64,000 bases of DNA, from NCBI GenBank assembly GCA_036971475.1, contig JBAIZL010000005.1, positions 247,723,323-247,787,322 on the forward strand, written 5' to 3'. Origin of the DNA: Prosapia bicincta (taxonomy: Eukaryota; Arthropoda; Insecta; Hemiptera; Cercopidae). Numbering within the stretch: the first letter of the stretch is position 1; each line of letters starts with the position of its first letter. Shown here one piece after another: positions 46,867 through 58,722 of this stretch. Position numbers and translations under genes: made by a program. The notes beneath the pieces were generated by a model, which searched no databases, had not been told where the DNA came from, and saw nothing but the letters and a program-made list of their open reading frames with translations.

Positions 46867-47310
46867 ATAGATGCTATGTGAAACAGTTTAAATTTGGAAT
46901 TAATAACTAAAATAATTCACCTTGTTTGAAAATAAAATTACTCAGATTAACACTGGTATTTGTTAAAAAAGTAATTGTTAACCAAATATAATTCAGCTTG
47001 TTTTGATTAAATCACTACAATAGTTCAACTTGTTTTGAATAAAAGTTATGTGAAACAATTTAAATTTTGAATTATTCGCTAAAAATAAATCAAATTGTTT
47101 GATAATACAAATACTCGGATTAACAAATGTATTTGCTAGATATTTATTCAAATATATGTTATGATTGAATTATTCACTAAAATAATTTATAATAAAAATA
47201 ATCAGATTAACACAGATATCTACTATAATAATATGTTATACAAATTTAAATTATTCAACTTTGATTCACAAAATGAATACAAATTACTCTGATTACACAA
47301 GTATTTGTTA
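46792..47310. repeat. Degenerate tandem repeats upstream of the polymerase relic
   Basis: CAGATTAACAC.GGTATTTGTTA recurs near 46792, 46940, 47112, 47200 and 47290 with AAATTTGAATTA and CTTGTTTGA stretches between. The first copy is the start of the N-terminal polymerase fragment itself. A perfect (TA)n tract (46813-46862) has expanded inside the first unit. Confidence 0.65.
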
Positions 47311-47541
47311 ATATAAGACGCTAGTTTATATACTACAGATTTCACACGAGAATACGTAACAACAAGATAGCTCACCAGAATGTTTCTTCTCCTTCAAATG
47401 CTGGATAGCAAGTGGTAATTATCACAGTGAGATTTGTAAGTCATAAGCGCTGGCTCCCCACCTCCCACAAATAGCCGCGCCCGCCATGATGTAATCAACA
47501 TGGATAATATACTTATGACCTAATTATGGATCAGCCCACCA

Positions 47542-47677
47542 CACATGGATTCGGCCACCCCCCTCTCACATGGACTCTTCCACCCCCTCACACATGGACT
47601 CGTCCACCTCTCACACATGGACACTTCCACCCCTCACACATGAACTCTTCCACCCCCTCACACGTGGACTCGTCCAC
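47542..47677 (+). repeat. 23-24-bp minisatellite upstream of the 97-codon gene
   Basis: About six units of CACATGGACTCTTCCACCCC type precede a TATA-like ACATAATATACA (about 47680) and the start codon at 47772. The array may be part of the promoter. Confidence 0.85.
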
Positions 47678-47771
47678 TACATAATATACAGGGGGAGTGT
47701 AGTAATTTTGCATAGTCTTTGTTCAGAGTGCTTTAGGTGATCAGTGTGTGTGTGTGTGTTAGTAAGTAAAT

Positions 47772-48065
47772 ATGTCATCATCAGTGTCGGCTAAGTTTTC
47801 AACTTTAAGTTCTGTAGATTCTATGCCTACACGCGGTCTAAAGATAGGCAAGGCCTATAAAATTGTAAATGCACGATTTATCGAGACAAAGAATGGTAAC
47901 ACCGTACTTGTAGACTTACTGGTAGATGATGACAGACGCGCTGTCCTTCTTCCTAAGCGATACGTCACGGCTTTGACTGAGGAAGATTTGAGCTTTATTA
48001 TAGGCAAATTTTCAACTGTCATCAAACATGTCGGTCAGACTGTGAATTCGTACATACCAGAATAA
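47772..48065 (+). CDS. Intact 97-codon protein, possibly OB-fold-like
   Basis: The ATG follows a plausible promoter and CAGTGT-type start region, and the frame ends in tandem TAATAATAA. The protein reads as alternating beta strands: LKIGKAYKIVNARFIETKNG, then VLVDLLVDDD, AVLLPKRYV and a short helical end. The strand spacing and the LPKR(Y/F) turn resemble small OB-fold single-strand DNA-binding proteins; this is inference from pattern, not a domain match. Such a protein would fit beside a protein-primed polymerase, whose replication leaves single strands. The frame is undamaged, in contrast to the polymerase and IAP. I recall similar short proteins near polB genes in arthropod elements but cannot name one. 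Confidence 0.6.
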   Translation: MSSSVSAKFSTLSSVDSMPTRGLKIGKAYKIVNARFIETKNGNTVLVDLLVDDDRRAVLLPKRYVTALTEEDLSFIIGKFSTVIKHVGQTVNSYIPE

Positions 48066-48124
48066 TAATATTTTTTAGAACGTTTCAGCATGTGTTTTTT
48101 TAATTATTTTTTTAAAATTTTACA

Positions 48125-48739
48125 GTGCCTTTATCTTTGTTTAATCTATGCGATATTGAGGTCTGCGCATGCGTACAGACCAGAAATGATATAGACATTT
48201 TGGACTTACCTGTATCTGTAAAGCAAACTTTGATAAACTCTTTTAAAGACAATGTATTGATGAAAACTTGTGATACATCTGAATCTTTATCTATAGATTT
48301 CAATAATTTAAATTTTTCAATATTGTTATGGTTAAAGAACCACCGTGGCGCTGTAACTGTGTATGCCTACGAGAGAACATTTGTCAAATTTATTAGATTT
48401 CACTACACAGGTCTGTCTAATTAGAATAATATTAATATTTGCCGAGAGTGTTTGAGTAACTTGGTGCTCCAGCAATCGGAATATTTCGATATCAACAGAG
48501 CCGGTTACACACACTCTACAGCCGAAGTGGACTGCTTCGAATTTATTCGGGACACTAATAACTGGTGCGATATTTGTTTAAACCCGTTATGTAAATCATT
48601 GAGTTTTCAAGACTTTTTACAATCAACTCCGGAAGAGAACTATACTTTGGTCAACTATTGTGATCCATTATTCTGCATATCATACGTTAACGAGAGAGAT
48701 GGCGTCACACCAACCTCTAAACACACAAATTGTAGGTAA
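48125..48739 (+). pseudogene. Cys-pair protein interrupted by one TAG
   Basis: Two stretches in the same frame (48125-48424 and 48425-48739) are separated only by a TAG at 48422-48424, so they were one gene of about 204 codons. The first half includes ILLWLKNHRGAVTVYAYERT, and the second has two CxxC pairs (NICREC and WCDICLNPLC) that could bind zinc. There is no ATG at the beginning; a polypyrimidine tract ending TTTTACAG just before 48126 looks like a splice acceptor, so the first exon may lie upstream, possibly near the 97-codon gene. An internal ATG exists near 48260. Read-through of the TAG is an alternative to decay. No family is recognised. Confidence 0.5.
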
Positions 48740-49079
48740 CAAATTATTATTATTATTATATGTTAGTTTAATAAAACATCATGCTGAATACACTTATTGT
48801 ATATATTATTTCATCTACCGTCCTTTTTCAACCTGGTCAATACCGAGGACCTTATATCATGCGCATTAGCCAAGATTATATATTTAGACCACTCCTATAT
48901 TCCTAACACACTCTGTTGAATATGTATCAGGTAGAATTAGGATCGTTTATAACATATATTTATTCATCACTATTCATGTTATGTGATAGGCCTCATTATT
49001 GTGTATTATTAGTGTTTCTCCATAGACCTTTATATCTAAACGCATTTACTACTATAGGATGTATCCATAAAAGCTATTT

Positions 49080-49670
49080 GTTTAATTAAACTATAATAGC
49101 CTACATTTAGATATACCTAATACGGTTAGATTTTAATAAATACCTCTCGGTTATATCTAAACACAATCCTTGCTGTAGGGTTTATACATAGCTGATTTTT
49201 TATTATATATGTATGCCTTGGTATGATGACAGTACATAGTAAATTGATACAGTTTTCAAAACAAAAACAATCGACTTGATTCACAATGACACAGCTGTGC
49301 GGGTCTTATGCCTGCTATAGTGGTCACCGGCTGTCATTGCGGTTTTAAGATAATGTGTTATCTCTGCAGGTTTGCACATGTCTAGCACACGGTCACCGGT
49401 TATCTACAACTATGTAGGCCCGGCGTATTCTCTCAAACGATAAGGCTTTGTTGCATTGTTTAATTATTTAGTAGCATAGACAAATTTTGAGTTTGGCAAC
49501 CATATCCTCTTGCCCCAGGGCTGGGCCCCGCATCACTCCATTGACAAAGCATTTAGGGGTAGAGCACTCTAGTTATAGGTGAGCCTACTACTTGCCTAGA
49601 GTCGCTCGAGTTTCGATCACAGTTACGCCATCAGATATATTAAAATAACCATTAAATCTTTCCAAAAGTA
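49080..49670. repeat. Right-arm direct duplication, copy 1
   Basis: The order CCTAATACGGTTAGATTTTA, TCGACT.GATTCAC, ACAGCTGTGCGGGT, GTTATCTACAACTATG and TTTAGGGGTAG is repeated in the same orientation at about 50160-50985. Identity is moderate, with small insertions. Confidence 0.85.
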
Positions 49671-49894
49671 GATTTTGTAGTTACCTATGTAGGGTAACAT
49701 ATTGGCATAATACAGCAGGACTATAGGTTTATATGGTTGTTGGTTTGATACTGGATGTTGGGGGTACCATACACAATGGATTAATACAGGATGTATACTA
49801 TTGTGATAGGGTATACTTTGGTAGCTGTCTTTACGTAGCTATTGTGATTGTGTATTCAATAGTAGCTGCTTTTACGTAGCTGTAGCTATTGATA

Positions 49895-50065
49895 TGGGCT
49901 GACTCCGAGGTAGCTTTACCTAAGGTTTGATGCCAGAAAGGCTTTACCTGATGCCCGGCCTCAGGCATGACTTTGCCTAAGCCCCTACTCCAGGCTGGCT
50001 TTACCTAAGACCTATATCCAAGGTAGCTTTAAATAGGGCCTACCTCCAAGGTAGCTTTACCTAGA
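49895..50065 (-). repeat. GC-rich minisatellite inside the right inverted repeat
   Basis: About five to six degenerate units of the form CC.AGGTAGCTTTACCTA..., inverted relative to the left array. Confidence 0.8.
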
Positions 50066-50159
50066 TTAGATGGAGGTTTTTGTCTTAGTCGAGAGGCTGT
50101 AACTGATACAACATTCCTAGACAATAAGTGTAAAGCTCATATCATAAAGGCCTTGATTA

Positions 50160-50985
50160 TTTAAACTATAACAGCCTACATATATATATATACCTAATAC
50201 GGTTAGATTTTAATAAGTACCTCTTGGTTATATCTAAACACAATTATAGCCGAAGGATTTATACATAAAAGCTATTTGATTATTTAAACTATAACAACCT
50301 ACATTTATATATACCTAATACGGTTGGATTTTAATAAGTACCTCTTGGTTATATCTAAACACAATTATTGCCATTTATACATAAAATATATTTGATTATT
50401 TAATCTATAACAATCGTTATTTATACATACCTGATTTCTGATTATATATGCATGCCATAGTATGAACACAGAACATAGTAAACTGCTACTATATGGCACA
50501 GTAATCAAAACAACAATCGCCTAGACTCACTGTGAACAGCTGTGCGGGTTTTATGCTTGCTATAGAGGTCACCGACAGTGATTGTGGTTTTAAAATAATG
50601 TGATATCTCAGCGGGTTTGCACACATCGTATGATAAGGACCAGGTCCTCGGTTATCTACAACTTTGCACACGAGGCCTGGCGTATTCCCTCAAGCGATAA
50701 GGCCTTGTTGCACTGATTATTAATTTAGTAGCATAGACAAACTTTGGATTAAGAGAAAGCCATCATATCCCCATGCCCTAGGGCGGACCCCGCATCATCC
50801 CATAGGTCAGACACCGCCTTTAGGGGTAGGTTAGACCACTCGAGTTACGGGTTAAGCCGCCTTCTTGCCTTAGCCTAGAGGCCAGCGTCATCGGCACTCG
50901 GGTTTCGATTACGACACAGTTACTTAGATTTTACGTCTTCGGATATATTAAAGTAGCGATTCAATTTTCCAAAAACTACCACACC
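50160..50985. repeat. Right-arm direct duplication, copy 2
   Basis: Partner of 49080-49670; longer by about 230 bases because of small insertions and a local duplication of CCTAATACGGTTNGATTTTA. Confidence 0.8.
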
Positions 50986-51245
50986 CCTGGAGCAACACCC
51001 GGGGCAGCTCCCAAGCGTACCTAGAAACCACCCCTAATACTCAACACACATTGGGGAAGGGTTGGGTTAGATTAGTTTTTTTCCAAAAACTACCCCTCAC
51101 CTCTCTAAACGTAGTCAAACCCACCCCAAAGGCTACGATCAAGGCCATAGCAACCCCCTTCACCATCCAAAACTACCCTGATACTCATCGGTGACGTACA
51201 AGACAGTTAGGGGTAGTTTTTGCCAAAGTAGCCCAATTAACTACT

Positions 51246-51251
51246 CAAGCA
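51246..51251. repeat. Right copy of the probable target duplication
   Basis: CAAGCA directly follows the element; compare CCAGCA at 41507-41512. Confidence 0.55.
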
Positions 51252-51770
51252 TGCAATAAAAACAAATTTATTATGGTAATTTTATAACAATGTAAGAAGG
51301 TAAAAGCAGGTTGTGGTTTGCTTAAGACTGGCACACTAAGGTAGTTACACAGTTTCCCATTCGTTCTGGGATTCACGGTATCGTATCCGAGCCACAACTA
51401 CTCACTGGTGCAAATATAAAATAATTAATTTTATAAACAAACAGTTGATATGTGAGTGAATTAGTAATGTAGGGATGTCTTTCTTATCAGGTCTTTGACT
51501 AACGGATAGATCAACATGATAACTTGTCGCGTCAAACCTGAGTGGAACATTTGTAGAATATACATAGCCATGTGAGGTAAAATGTATTTCTTTCATGTTA
51601 GGTCTTCAACACAACGAGTAATACGAACAAATATGGATGTATTTGTACTGTGTAAATACGAATGTACAAACAACAGTGTTGTACTATGCAAATATACTTA
51701 AAGTATTTATATAGGTCAGGTAGTAGACGGGTTAGGTTAGGTAGAGACAATATCCAAGATTTAATCGACG
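51252..51770. other. Unannotated DNA right of the element
   Basis: If the element were removed, this would continue the 5' flank of the six-exon gene. A GGTTAGGTTAGG-like motif lies near 51733. No exon was recognised. Confidence 0.4.
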
Positions 51771-52190
51771 ATGATCGCGCTTGATTTGATGATCTGAGTG
51801 AATCTTCACACTGCCCCAACTGTAGAAAAGAGGAGGAGACTCTAGAACATATCCTCCTTTGATGCTCCTCACCAATTCCGCCAAGAGCAGCTATGCTGCC
51901 TGCCCTGGGAAACCAGGGAAACATCAAAAAACATTATTGATCGATAAACAGTTTTGGACCATGGCTGCAGCAACTTATTATGGACATCGGACCATCGGAG
52001 TCACAAGACCCTGGACGTCCGCAGCAAAAACATACATTCTTTTTTTCCACTAAGATTTATACTCTGCCAATCACAACCATACTAACCATAATGACCTGTC
52101 AATCCTAGGATTGTCCCACTCCACACTGACGCGTTTCGGAGCATTTCCATCAGTCAGGACCTATTATGATCTCCATCACTCAGGTCGAGG
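51770..52190 (+). pseudogene. 3' remnant of a non-LTR retrotransposon
   Basis: The plus strand at about 51810-51865 reads CPNCRKEEETLEHILL and, after a stop, CSS, matching the C..C...ET.EHIL..C zinc-like segment near the end of many non-LTR reverse transcriptases. The rest of the enzyme is missing. A following short palindromic segment (CTGACGCGTTTCGG...CAGTCAG) may be part of its 3' end. Confidence 0.55.
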
Positions 52191-52791
52191 GTTTTATTAA
52201 TTTTTATTTACCTATTTATTACTTCAAAAAAATTTAAAATAACATATTTTGTATTAATTCATAAGCGAATATAATGCATTTTAATAACTTAAATTGTTAC
52301 TTAAACGTGTTAATTAGATAATACAACGAAATATGCTCGAATATTTATAATAGTTGTAAGAGGAGTTTTGCAGATGTATATTGACCGCTTTAGACTGTAG
52401 AGCTTATTCTGTTGCATGAGAAATTAATGTTCTGTTGTGTAATCAATATGCAAAGTTTAGACAAAAGCAACTCCGCGAACTATTCTGCTTAGATTCTCAA
52501 GAGGCCGAGGGAACATTCATTGAGAAACCTAATACTTTACAAGCTCTAAACGTGACGTTTTTGTTCTTTTAAAATAATCTAAGTTTTAATATCATAAAAT
52601 AACGATAAAAATCGCATTTTAATATCTGGGAATATTTAAGCCTAAATGCAGACTATTAACAGAAAGACAGAATGGTTAGTCTTTATCTGCAGAGAATGTT
52701 TCGGAAATTGGACGTATTTTGCTCCAATACTACTTATGTCTAATGGCGCGTGACCGGTCCCGATGAAAGGCAAAGATAACGAAAGAACTTT

Positions 52792-52961
52792 ACTTAACTA
52801 AGTAAATACGTAAGGATTTACTTTGCTGACGCGTTTCTAAACAATCGTCCCTATACGAATCAAAGCCCCGACTTCGAAGGCGAGGCTTTGCTTAGTAAAA
52901 CGAAAGATTGTTTCGAAGCCTCGTCAGCAAGTAAGCCCTTACGTATTCATTTAGTTAAGTA
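52792..52961. repeat. Inverted-repeat element of about 170 bp (MITE-like)
   Basis: ACTTAACTAAGTAAATACGT near the left and ACGTATTCATTTAGTTAAGT at the right belong to imperfect inverted arms of about 55 bases, around a centre containing CGAAGGCGAGGCTTTGC. No target duplication was resolved and no transposase is present, so this is a candidate miniature transposon only. Confidence 0.6.
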
Positions 52962-53896
<935 letters not shown>

Positions 53897-53998
53897 CTGT
53901 ATGGGAGGAGCAACACACCTTTTAAATAAAATTAGAATATCACGTTTTACAAATTATTTCTCTCTGAGAAGTAATTACTTTTCATTCCACAGATATGG

Positions 53999-54214
53999 TT
54001 AAAGTGAGATGGCCAAGCACTTCCCATGGAACATTGTCTGGTGTAATGAGAAGTGTAATGAGGAGAGAGTTAACGCTATTTCATCAATATAGGACAGAAT
54101 ATTTAAAGTAAAATCTTCAGACATATCAAAGGTAAATGGGTAGAGCTTCCTGTCACGTCTGTAAACTCGGAAACCATCAGTTAAGGGTGCAGTAGAGGTA
54201 ACGTTTGAGAACAA
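53999..54214 (-). other. 71-codon open frame of uncertain meaning
   Basis: The minus-strand frame contains TDGFRVYRRDRKLYPFTFDM and SEDFTLNILSYIDEIAL, which look protein-like. No acceptor was identified at its start and no family is recognised. It could be an exon or a transposon remnant. Confidence 0.2.
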
Positions 54215-54564
54215 TGACCCAGTACATTAGCGATTTCCACACTTGCTGTGGTCAAGCTTCAATCCGGGTGCCTTAATGTAATTCATGGCATAAGAATGGA
54301 AAGGTCACAGACGGATCGTATTTTCTTTCGTACTGTATATGTAGCTGTGGCTCTTCATATTGTTCCAATGTACTGCGACATATCCACCAGAGAGGTTTTT
54401 ACACACCTTCAAGTTATGTTTTAAGGATGCTAAGACGTAGCATAAATAAATTTGGTTATGTTTTATCCACTTTTAGAAAGCGACATCGACTCAAGCTTTA
54501 TAAAATTATCCACACATGGACTTGACTATAAGTTCATGATAAGTTATGGGCGAAATAACAACAC

Positions 54565-54740
54565 GGTAAAATATAGTCAAGATAAGATCACTATAAAATA
54601 TTGGCAAGATAAGATCATGATAAAATGTAAGCAAGATAATAGCATGTTAAATATAGGCAAGATAAGATCCTTTTAAAATATAGACAAGATAAGATCATGA
54701 TAAAATCTAGGCAGGATTAGATCCTGATAAAATATAGGGA
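54565..54740. repeat. 27-bp minisatellite
   Basis: About six units of AAGATAAGATCATGATAAAA followed by TATAGGC, each with a few changes. Confidence 0.88.
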
Positions 54741-55959
54741 ATGCTTTTTTTCGTCTTCTAAGAGTTATTGCAATGCTGGATTTTTCACGCTGTAGATTTA
54801 AGTTGAAGAGTAGATTAAAGGTAGCTAATAGAATTATTTTAAAATATTCTTTACTAAAGAAATGTTATTTTTCAATGTAAACAATAACTATTCATATTTG
54901 TGAATTCAAGAAATTTACTTAAATTATGTATTAAATACTTTAGCTATCAACAAGAAATACGCCTTTTCATATTCTATCCTAAACACCTTAATTATTAAGG
55001 TTATCTTAAGAAACGAACATTATTTTATATAATATAGTAGCGTATAATATACTATAGCTTTACCCTGCTACACTTTACTATGGATGCACATTGTGGATGT
55101 ATGGATGAGAAATGGAACAAAGCATATTCGTTTCATACAAGTTTAAATAACCATACTTCATTCGCAAAGACAACAGAGAGCTAAGGCTGTAACGTCTTTT
55201 GATCGTGCCGTTGCCAGAACCAATTTGATATTTTCCTAGTTCCTAATGGTGCATCCCAGAAGAGGTATTCCCCCTCGATTCCGTCATTTATCATTTGGAT
55301 TTTGCAATCATAAAAGCCTTTATAATCACGCATTAATTTCGGAATGCTTGATTGGACTTATGACTGAAGACCACTGGTGGTTTAACGCTGTTTATTTTAC
55401 AAGCCCACATCAAATAAACAAGTCGCAGTTCTAATGTGTGCTAGACATCCCAAATAACCACTACTCAGGATTCGCGAACGAATCTATTTCATTAGCTGCC
55501 TTAATTCTTACTTTCTTTGTTCATTTTCATTAGCTGACTTAAATCTTACTTTTTCTTGTTCATAGATAAATTGATAAAAAACATAAGGAATATAGAATAA
55601 AAAATTAAAATAATAAAAATCAATATATACAATTTTATAATCTAAAACAAAAATTAGAAAATAATAACTTATGCACATCAAAAAGTGAAAAAAGTAATAA
55701 TGTGGTTGTGATTAATAAACAATGATACATAAATAAAAAAATATTGCTGATAACAAGTATATAGAACAAAAAAAAATTATAAATATCAAAATAAAATAAA
55801 AGGTATAAACAAGCATTATTTTTCCCGAAAAAAAACAATGATATTATACATGCGAAAATATCCCTGCTAAAACAAATTATAAATCCCCATAACGAAATTA
55901 AATGAAATTAGAAAAACAATAAAGCTATAAAAAACAGTTATCAACTAGTAGACAAAAAT
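54741..55959. other. AT-rich DNA without recognised features
   Basis: Very AT-rich. Nothing coding was recognised before the Penelope-like fragment. Confidence 0.4.
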
Positions 55960-56600
55960 TAAAAATATAAAAATAGATAATAAAATTAAATTAATATCAT
56001 TGGATATAAAGGATGTGTATACAAACATACCTTTAAATGAAACATACAAAAAAATATAAGATAATTTATTACTGTACACATTAGATAAAGAAGTAATTTT
56101 AGAAATAAATAAAGTAATTAAAGTAATATTAAATCAAAATTACTTTGTATCAAATTACTATCAAAATTACAACAACAAAATATATAGAGAAGAAGTAATC
56201 TGTTCACCTCTGTCATGAATCATGTCCGAAATATTTTTGCAATATATTGATGAAAAAATAATTACAATTATTAAAAAATATGACAAAATGGAATATGATA
56301 CAGATATGTAGATGATAGATTGTATATTTTCACAAACAATGCTAGAAATCTAAGCCTAATAATGACTGACATATACAATATACACAATAAAAAACATTTG
56401 ACACATGAAATAGAAAAACATATAGCAATAATTTTTTTAGATATCACTATTTCTAAGAGAAATAAAAAATTTGATTTTGCAATTTACATAAAACCTACTC
56501 AGACGGATAAAATAATTCATAATTATTGCAAAGTATCCATATGCAGCAGTCATCTGAACTACCGTCATTACAACAATACACGTTGCTATTATAATAACTA
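55960..56600 (+). pseudogene. Penelope-like reverse transcriptase fragment
   Basis: The plus strand reads LISLDIKDVYTNIPLNETYK, then YREEVICSPLS and a degraded TDM..MID where the catalytic YVDD should be, then IYNIHNKKHLTHEIEKHIAI, IFLDITIS and FAIYIKPTQTDKIIHNYCK. This is the order of a Penelope-like RT (motifs A, B, C and the thumb). Stops near 56059, 56216 and 56308 inactivate it. The endonuclease part does not follow; copy B of the duplicated block begins within the thumb segment. Confidence 0.75.
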
Positions 56601-56716
56601 ACTCGTTAAATATAAAAAAAAATATTATAATATAAGATACAAATGCGATAGGTAAGGCCTGCATAACTTAATTTATGTTATAGTTTAGCCTTTGATACAA
56701 GGTATGACTCTCGCGT

Positions 56717-56723
56717 GCGCGCA

Positions 56724-56761
<38 letters not shown>
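56717..56761. repeat. (CA)n microsatellite
   Basis: Perfect CA run, orthologous in position to 17873-17909. Confidence 0.95.
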
Positions 56762-56762
<1 letters not shown>

Positions 56763-56872
56763 GTTTATACTGGCTGATGGAATCCATACGTTGAACTATC
56801 TTAACTGCAGCTCGTATGTTGTCTGGGTTTAGTTTCATCTGAGGCCATTGACATAGAAATTATACCAAAGAT

Positions 56873-57127
56873 TTGCTTTGCTTAAAAAAAAAATATTCGT
56901 TTTGTTATATTTTCTACAAAACTGGGAAAAGTATATCTTGTGACTGTTATGTTGTCTTCTTTTCTACTAAACGTCAATCTTGTAGGCCTAGATATAAAAT
57001 TATCTCAAACAGAAAAAAAAATTTCAATTTAGGTTTTCATAAATTATTGCACAAAATGTTCAAACATCGGAAGAAAATCTCTGATTTAAATAATTCTTAT
57101 ACTAAAAACGACGTCAACCAAACATAA
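56873..57127 (+). pseudogene. Unrecognised 84-codon frame, copy B
   Basis: Partner of the frame at 17996-18274: KKYSFCYIFYKTGKSISCDC and HRKKISDLNNSYTKNDVNQT are shared. No family is recognised. Confidence 0.25.
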
Positions 57128-58611
57128 GCAAATAATTAATTTTTAAAACAATAATGTATGTGATATGTTATTCACATAAACAGAAAACATACACTATAAT
57201 GTATGTAAACCACATGGTAAAATGCATTTTACTTTATAAAATATACTAATGAATGATTCAACACAGTCCGGGTGACTGAACCGTAAGTAACAGGTGACGC
57301 GCCGGAGGCCAGCGCGGTTTGTGGAATTTTATCTTTCCAAATGAACGACTACATGTATGTAGAACGAAGCGTAATATCGCCGTAAAGTGTGCTTTGGGAA
57401 GATTTACAACTTTAAAAATATCAGAAAGTAACCAGTATTTGTTGGTACTCTTGCGCATGCGCGTTCGTGTTTGCTCACGGTTTATTTCAAGAAGATACAT
57501 CTTTCTTAGAAAAAAATAATTATTAATTTGTTCAAAAAAGACGTGATCCTGAAACACACGTACTTCTGAAAAAAGAGAAATGTAACATGGAGGTAACATC
57601 AGTAATAACTGTTACCAAGTACTAGGTTTAGGTACCTGTAGAAGGGTCGAGGATAGTTTAATATCCATTGATAAGTGTTGAAATCTCTTTTGATATAAGA
57701 TTTCTATGTCTTTGAGAGTAAAGGGAAATGAACGAATTCTCCCGAAAATCTTTGGATTTTGAGCTATCTTAGAGATTATAAAGTGGATATGATAAATCGC
57801 TTTCAAATCTAATTGTACATTGCACATGAAATTTATCTAATCCTAAATATACATTTAATCATATGGACTTAATTAAATATTAGAGTGTTTGAATATTTGT
57901 TATTTTATAGATGAATTTATAAATGTGATAAACTGTAAAATATAAAGTTATAGGAATGGTTAAAGCTATGAATTTATTTTTTTAACTCTAGTTTATCACT
58001 TCCTTATACTAGTGATGAATATGTTATGCGTGACGTAAATATATTAAGAATAATGTTAATGTTTATTTTGTTTAAAATTTAATTTAATCTAACCTTGACC
58101 TTATTATTTTCTTACGAGAAATTTACATTTATACCGCCTAAGTAAGCAAAACACGAATAATAATAAGCTTTAAACTTGATTAAAGTACAAAAGGTGAATA
58201 GAAAATATATGCAATGGTAGTTATTTAAATATTTTCTTAAAATAACTAAAACTGTAATAAATGTTTAAAGAAATAATTTCTATCTATAAAACTAAGAGCA
58301 TAATTATTACAGAAGTTATATTTACATACAAACTAGTGACGTTCTAATATTACTTGCGCTTCTAATTACTTCAGCATTATTCTATATAATTTGAACTTTA
58401 TAGTTTAAATTATTGTATAAATGGTTTGTATTCAATAATACGTGATATATAAGGCATATAAAGATGAAACACTTTTCAAATCAAAATAATATCAGCTTAA
58501 TAGCCGAATTGGATTTTTAAATTATTACGTTTATTAGATTCACATCGGTAAATAATAAAATAGTTCACTCAAAATCTCACTGCTCACTATTTTAATAATA
58601 CATACAGAAAG

Positions 58612-58722
58612 TTTCGACGACGATGTCGCCTTCATCAGTGAATGGTTGCAAGTGATAAATCACTAATGATTGGTATTAGTAGCCAATTACAGATGTAGGC
58701 GACATCGTCGTCCCAACTATTC
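58612..58722. repeat. Inverted CTGATG.AGGCGACATCGTC pair, copy B
   Basis: Same hairpin-capable arrangement as 20041-20146, with a few substitutions. Confidence 0.7.

Larger units (their letters stand above)
41513..51245. mobile_element. 9.7-kb Polinton/adintovirus-like element with long inverted repeats
   Basis: The ends are inverted copies beginning AGTAGTTAATTGGGCTACTT, with homology through several hundred bases (TACGTCACCG.TGAGTAT, TTGACTACGTTTAGAG, GAGCTGCCCCGGG). Inside, a protein-primed family B DNA polymerase relic, an IAP relic, two intact unknown frames and a Cys-pair protein are arranged on both strands. Polintons are usually 15-20 kb and encode integrase, ATPase, protease and capsid proteins; none was found here. 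The start with AG and the 6-bp flank fit Polintons. A relative of bidnaviruses or another linear polB virus is an alternative. The element is degraded, not active. Confidence 0.85.
49680..51245 (-). repeat. Right terminal inverted repeat region, enlarged
   Basis: The outer 280 bases (about 50970-51245) are the inverted counterpart of the left end. The GC-rich minisatellite at 49895-50065 and the block near 49680-49810 are inverted counterparts of 42050-42440. Between them lies the second copy of the direct duplication, so the right arm is about 600 bases longer than the left. Confidence 0.8.

Noticed and set aside
41513..51245. Search for integrase, packaging ATPase, capsid and protease genes of Polintons
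   Set aside because: No frame or motif (DDE integrase, Walker A with partner motifs, adenain-like His/Cys) was visible on either strand.
52112..52150. Hammerhead-like CTGATGG...CGAAACGCGTC on the minus strand
   Set aside because: The core has G instead of A at the ninth position and the bases flanking the core cannot form stem I.
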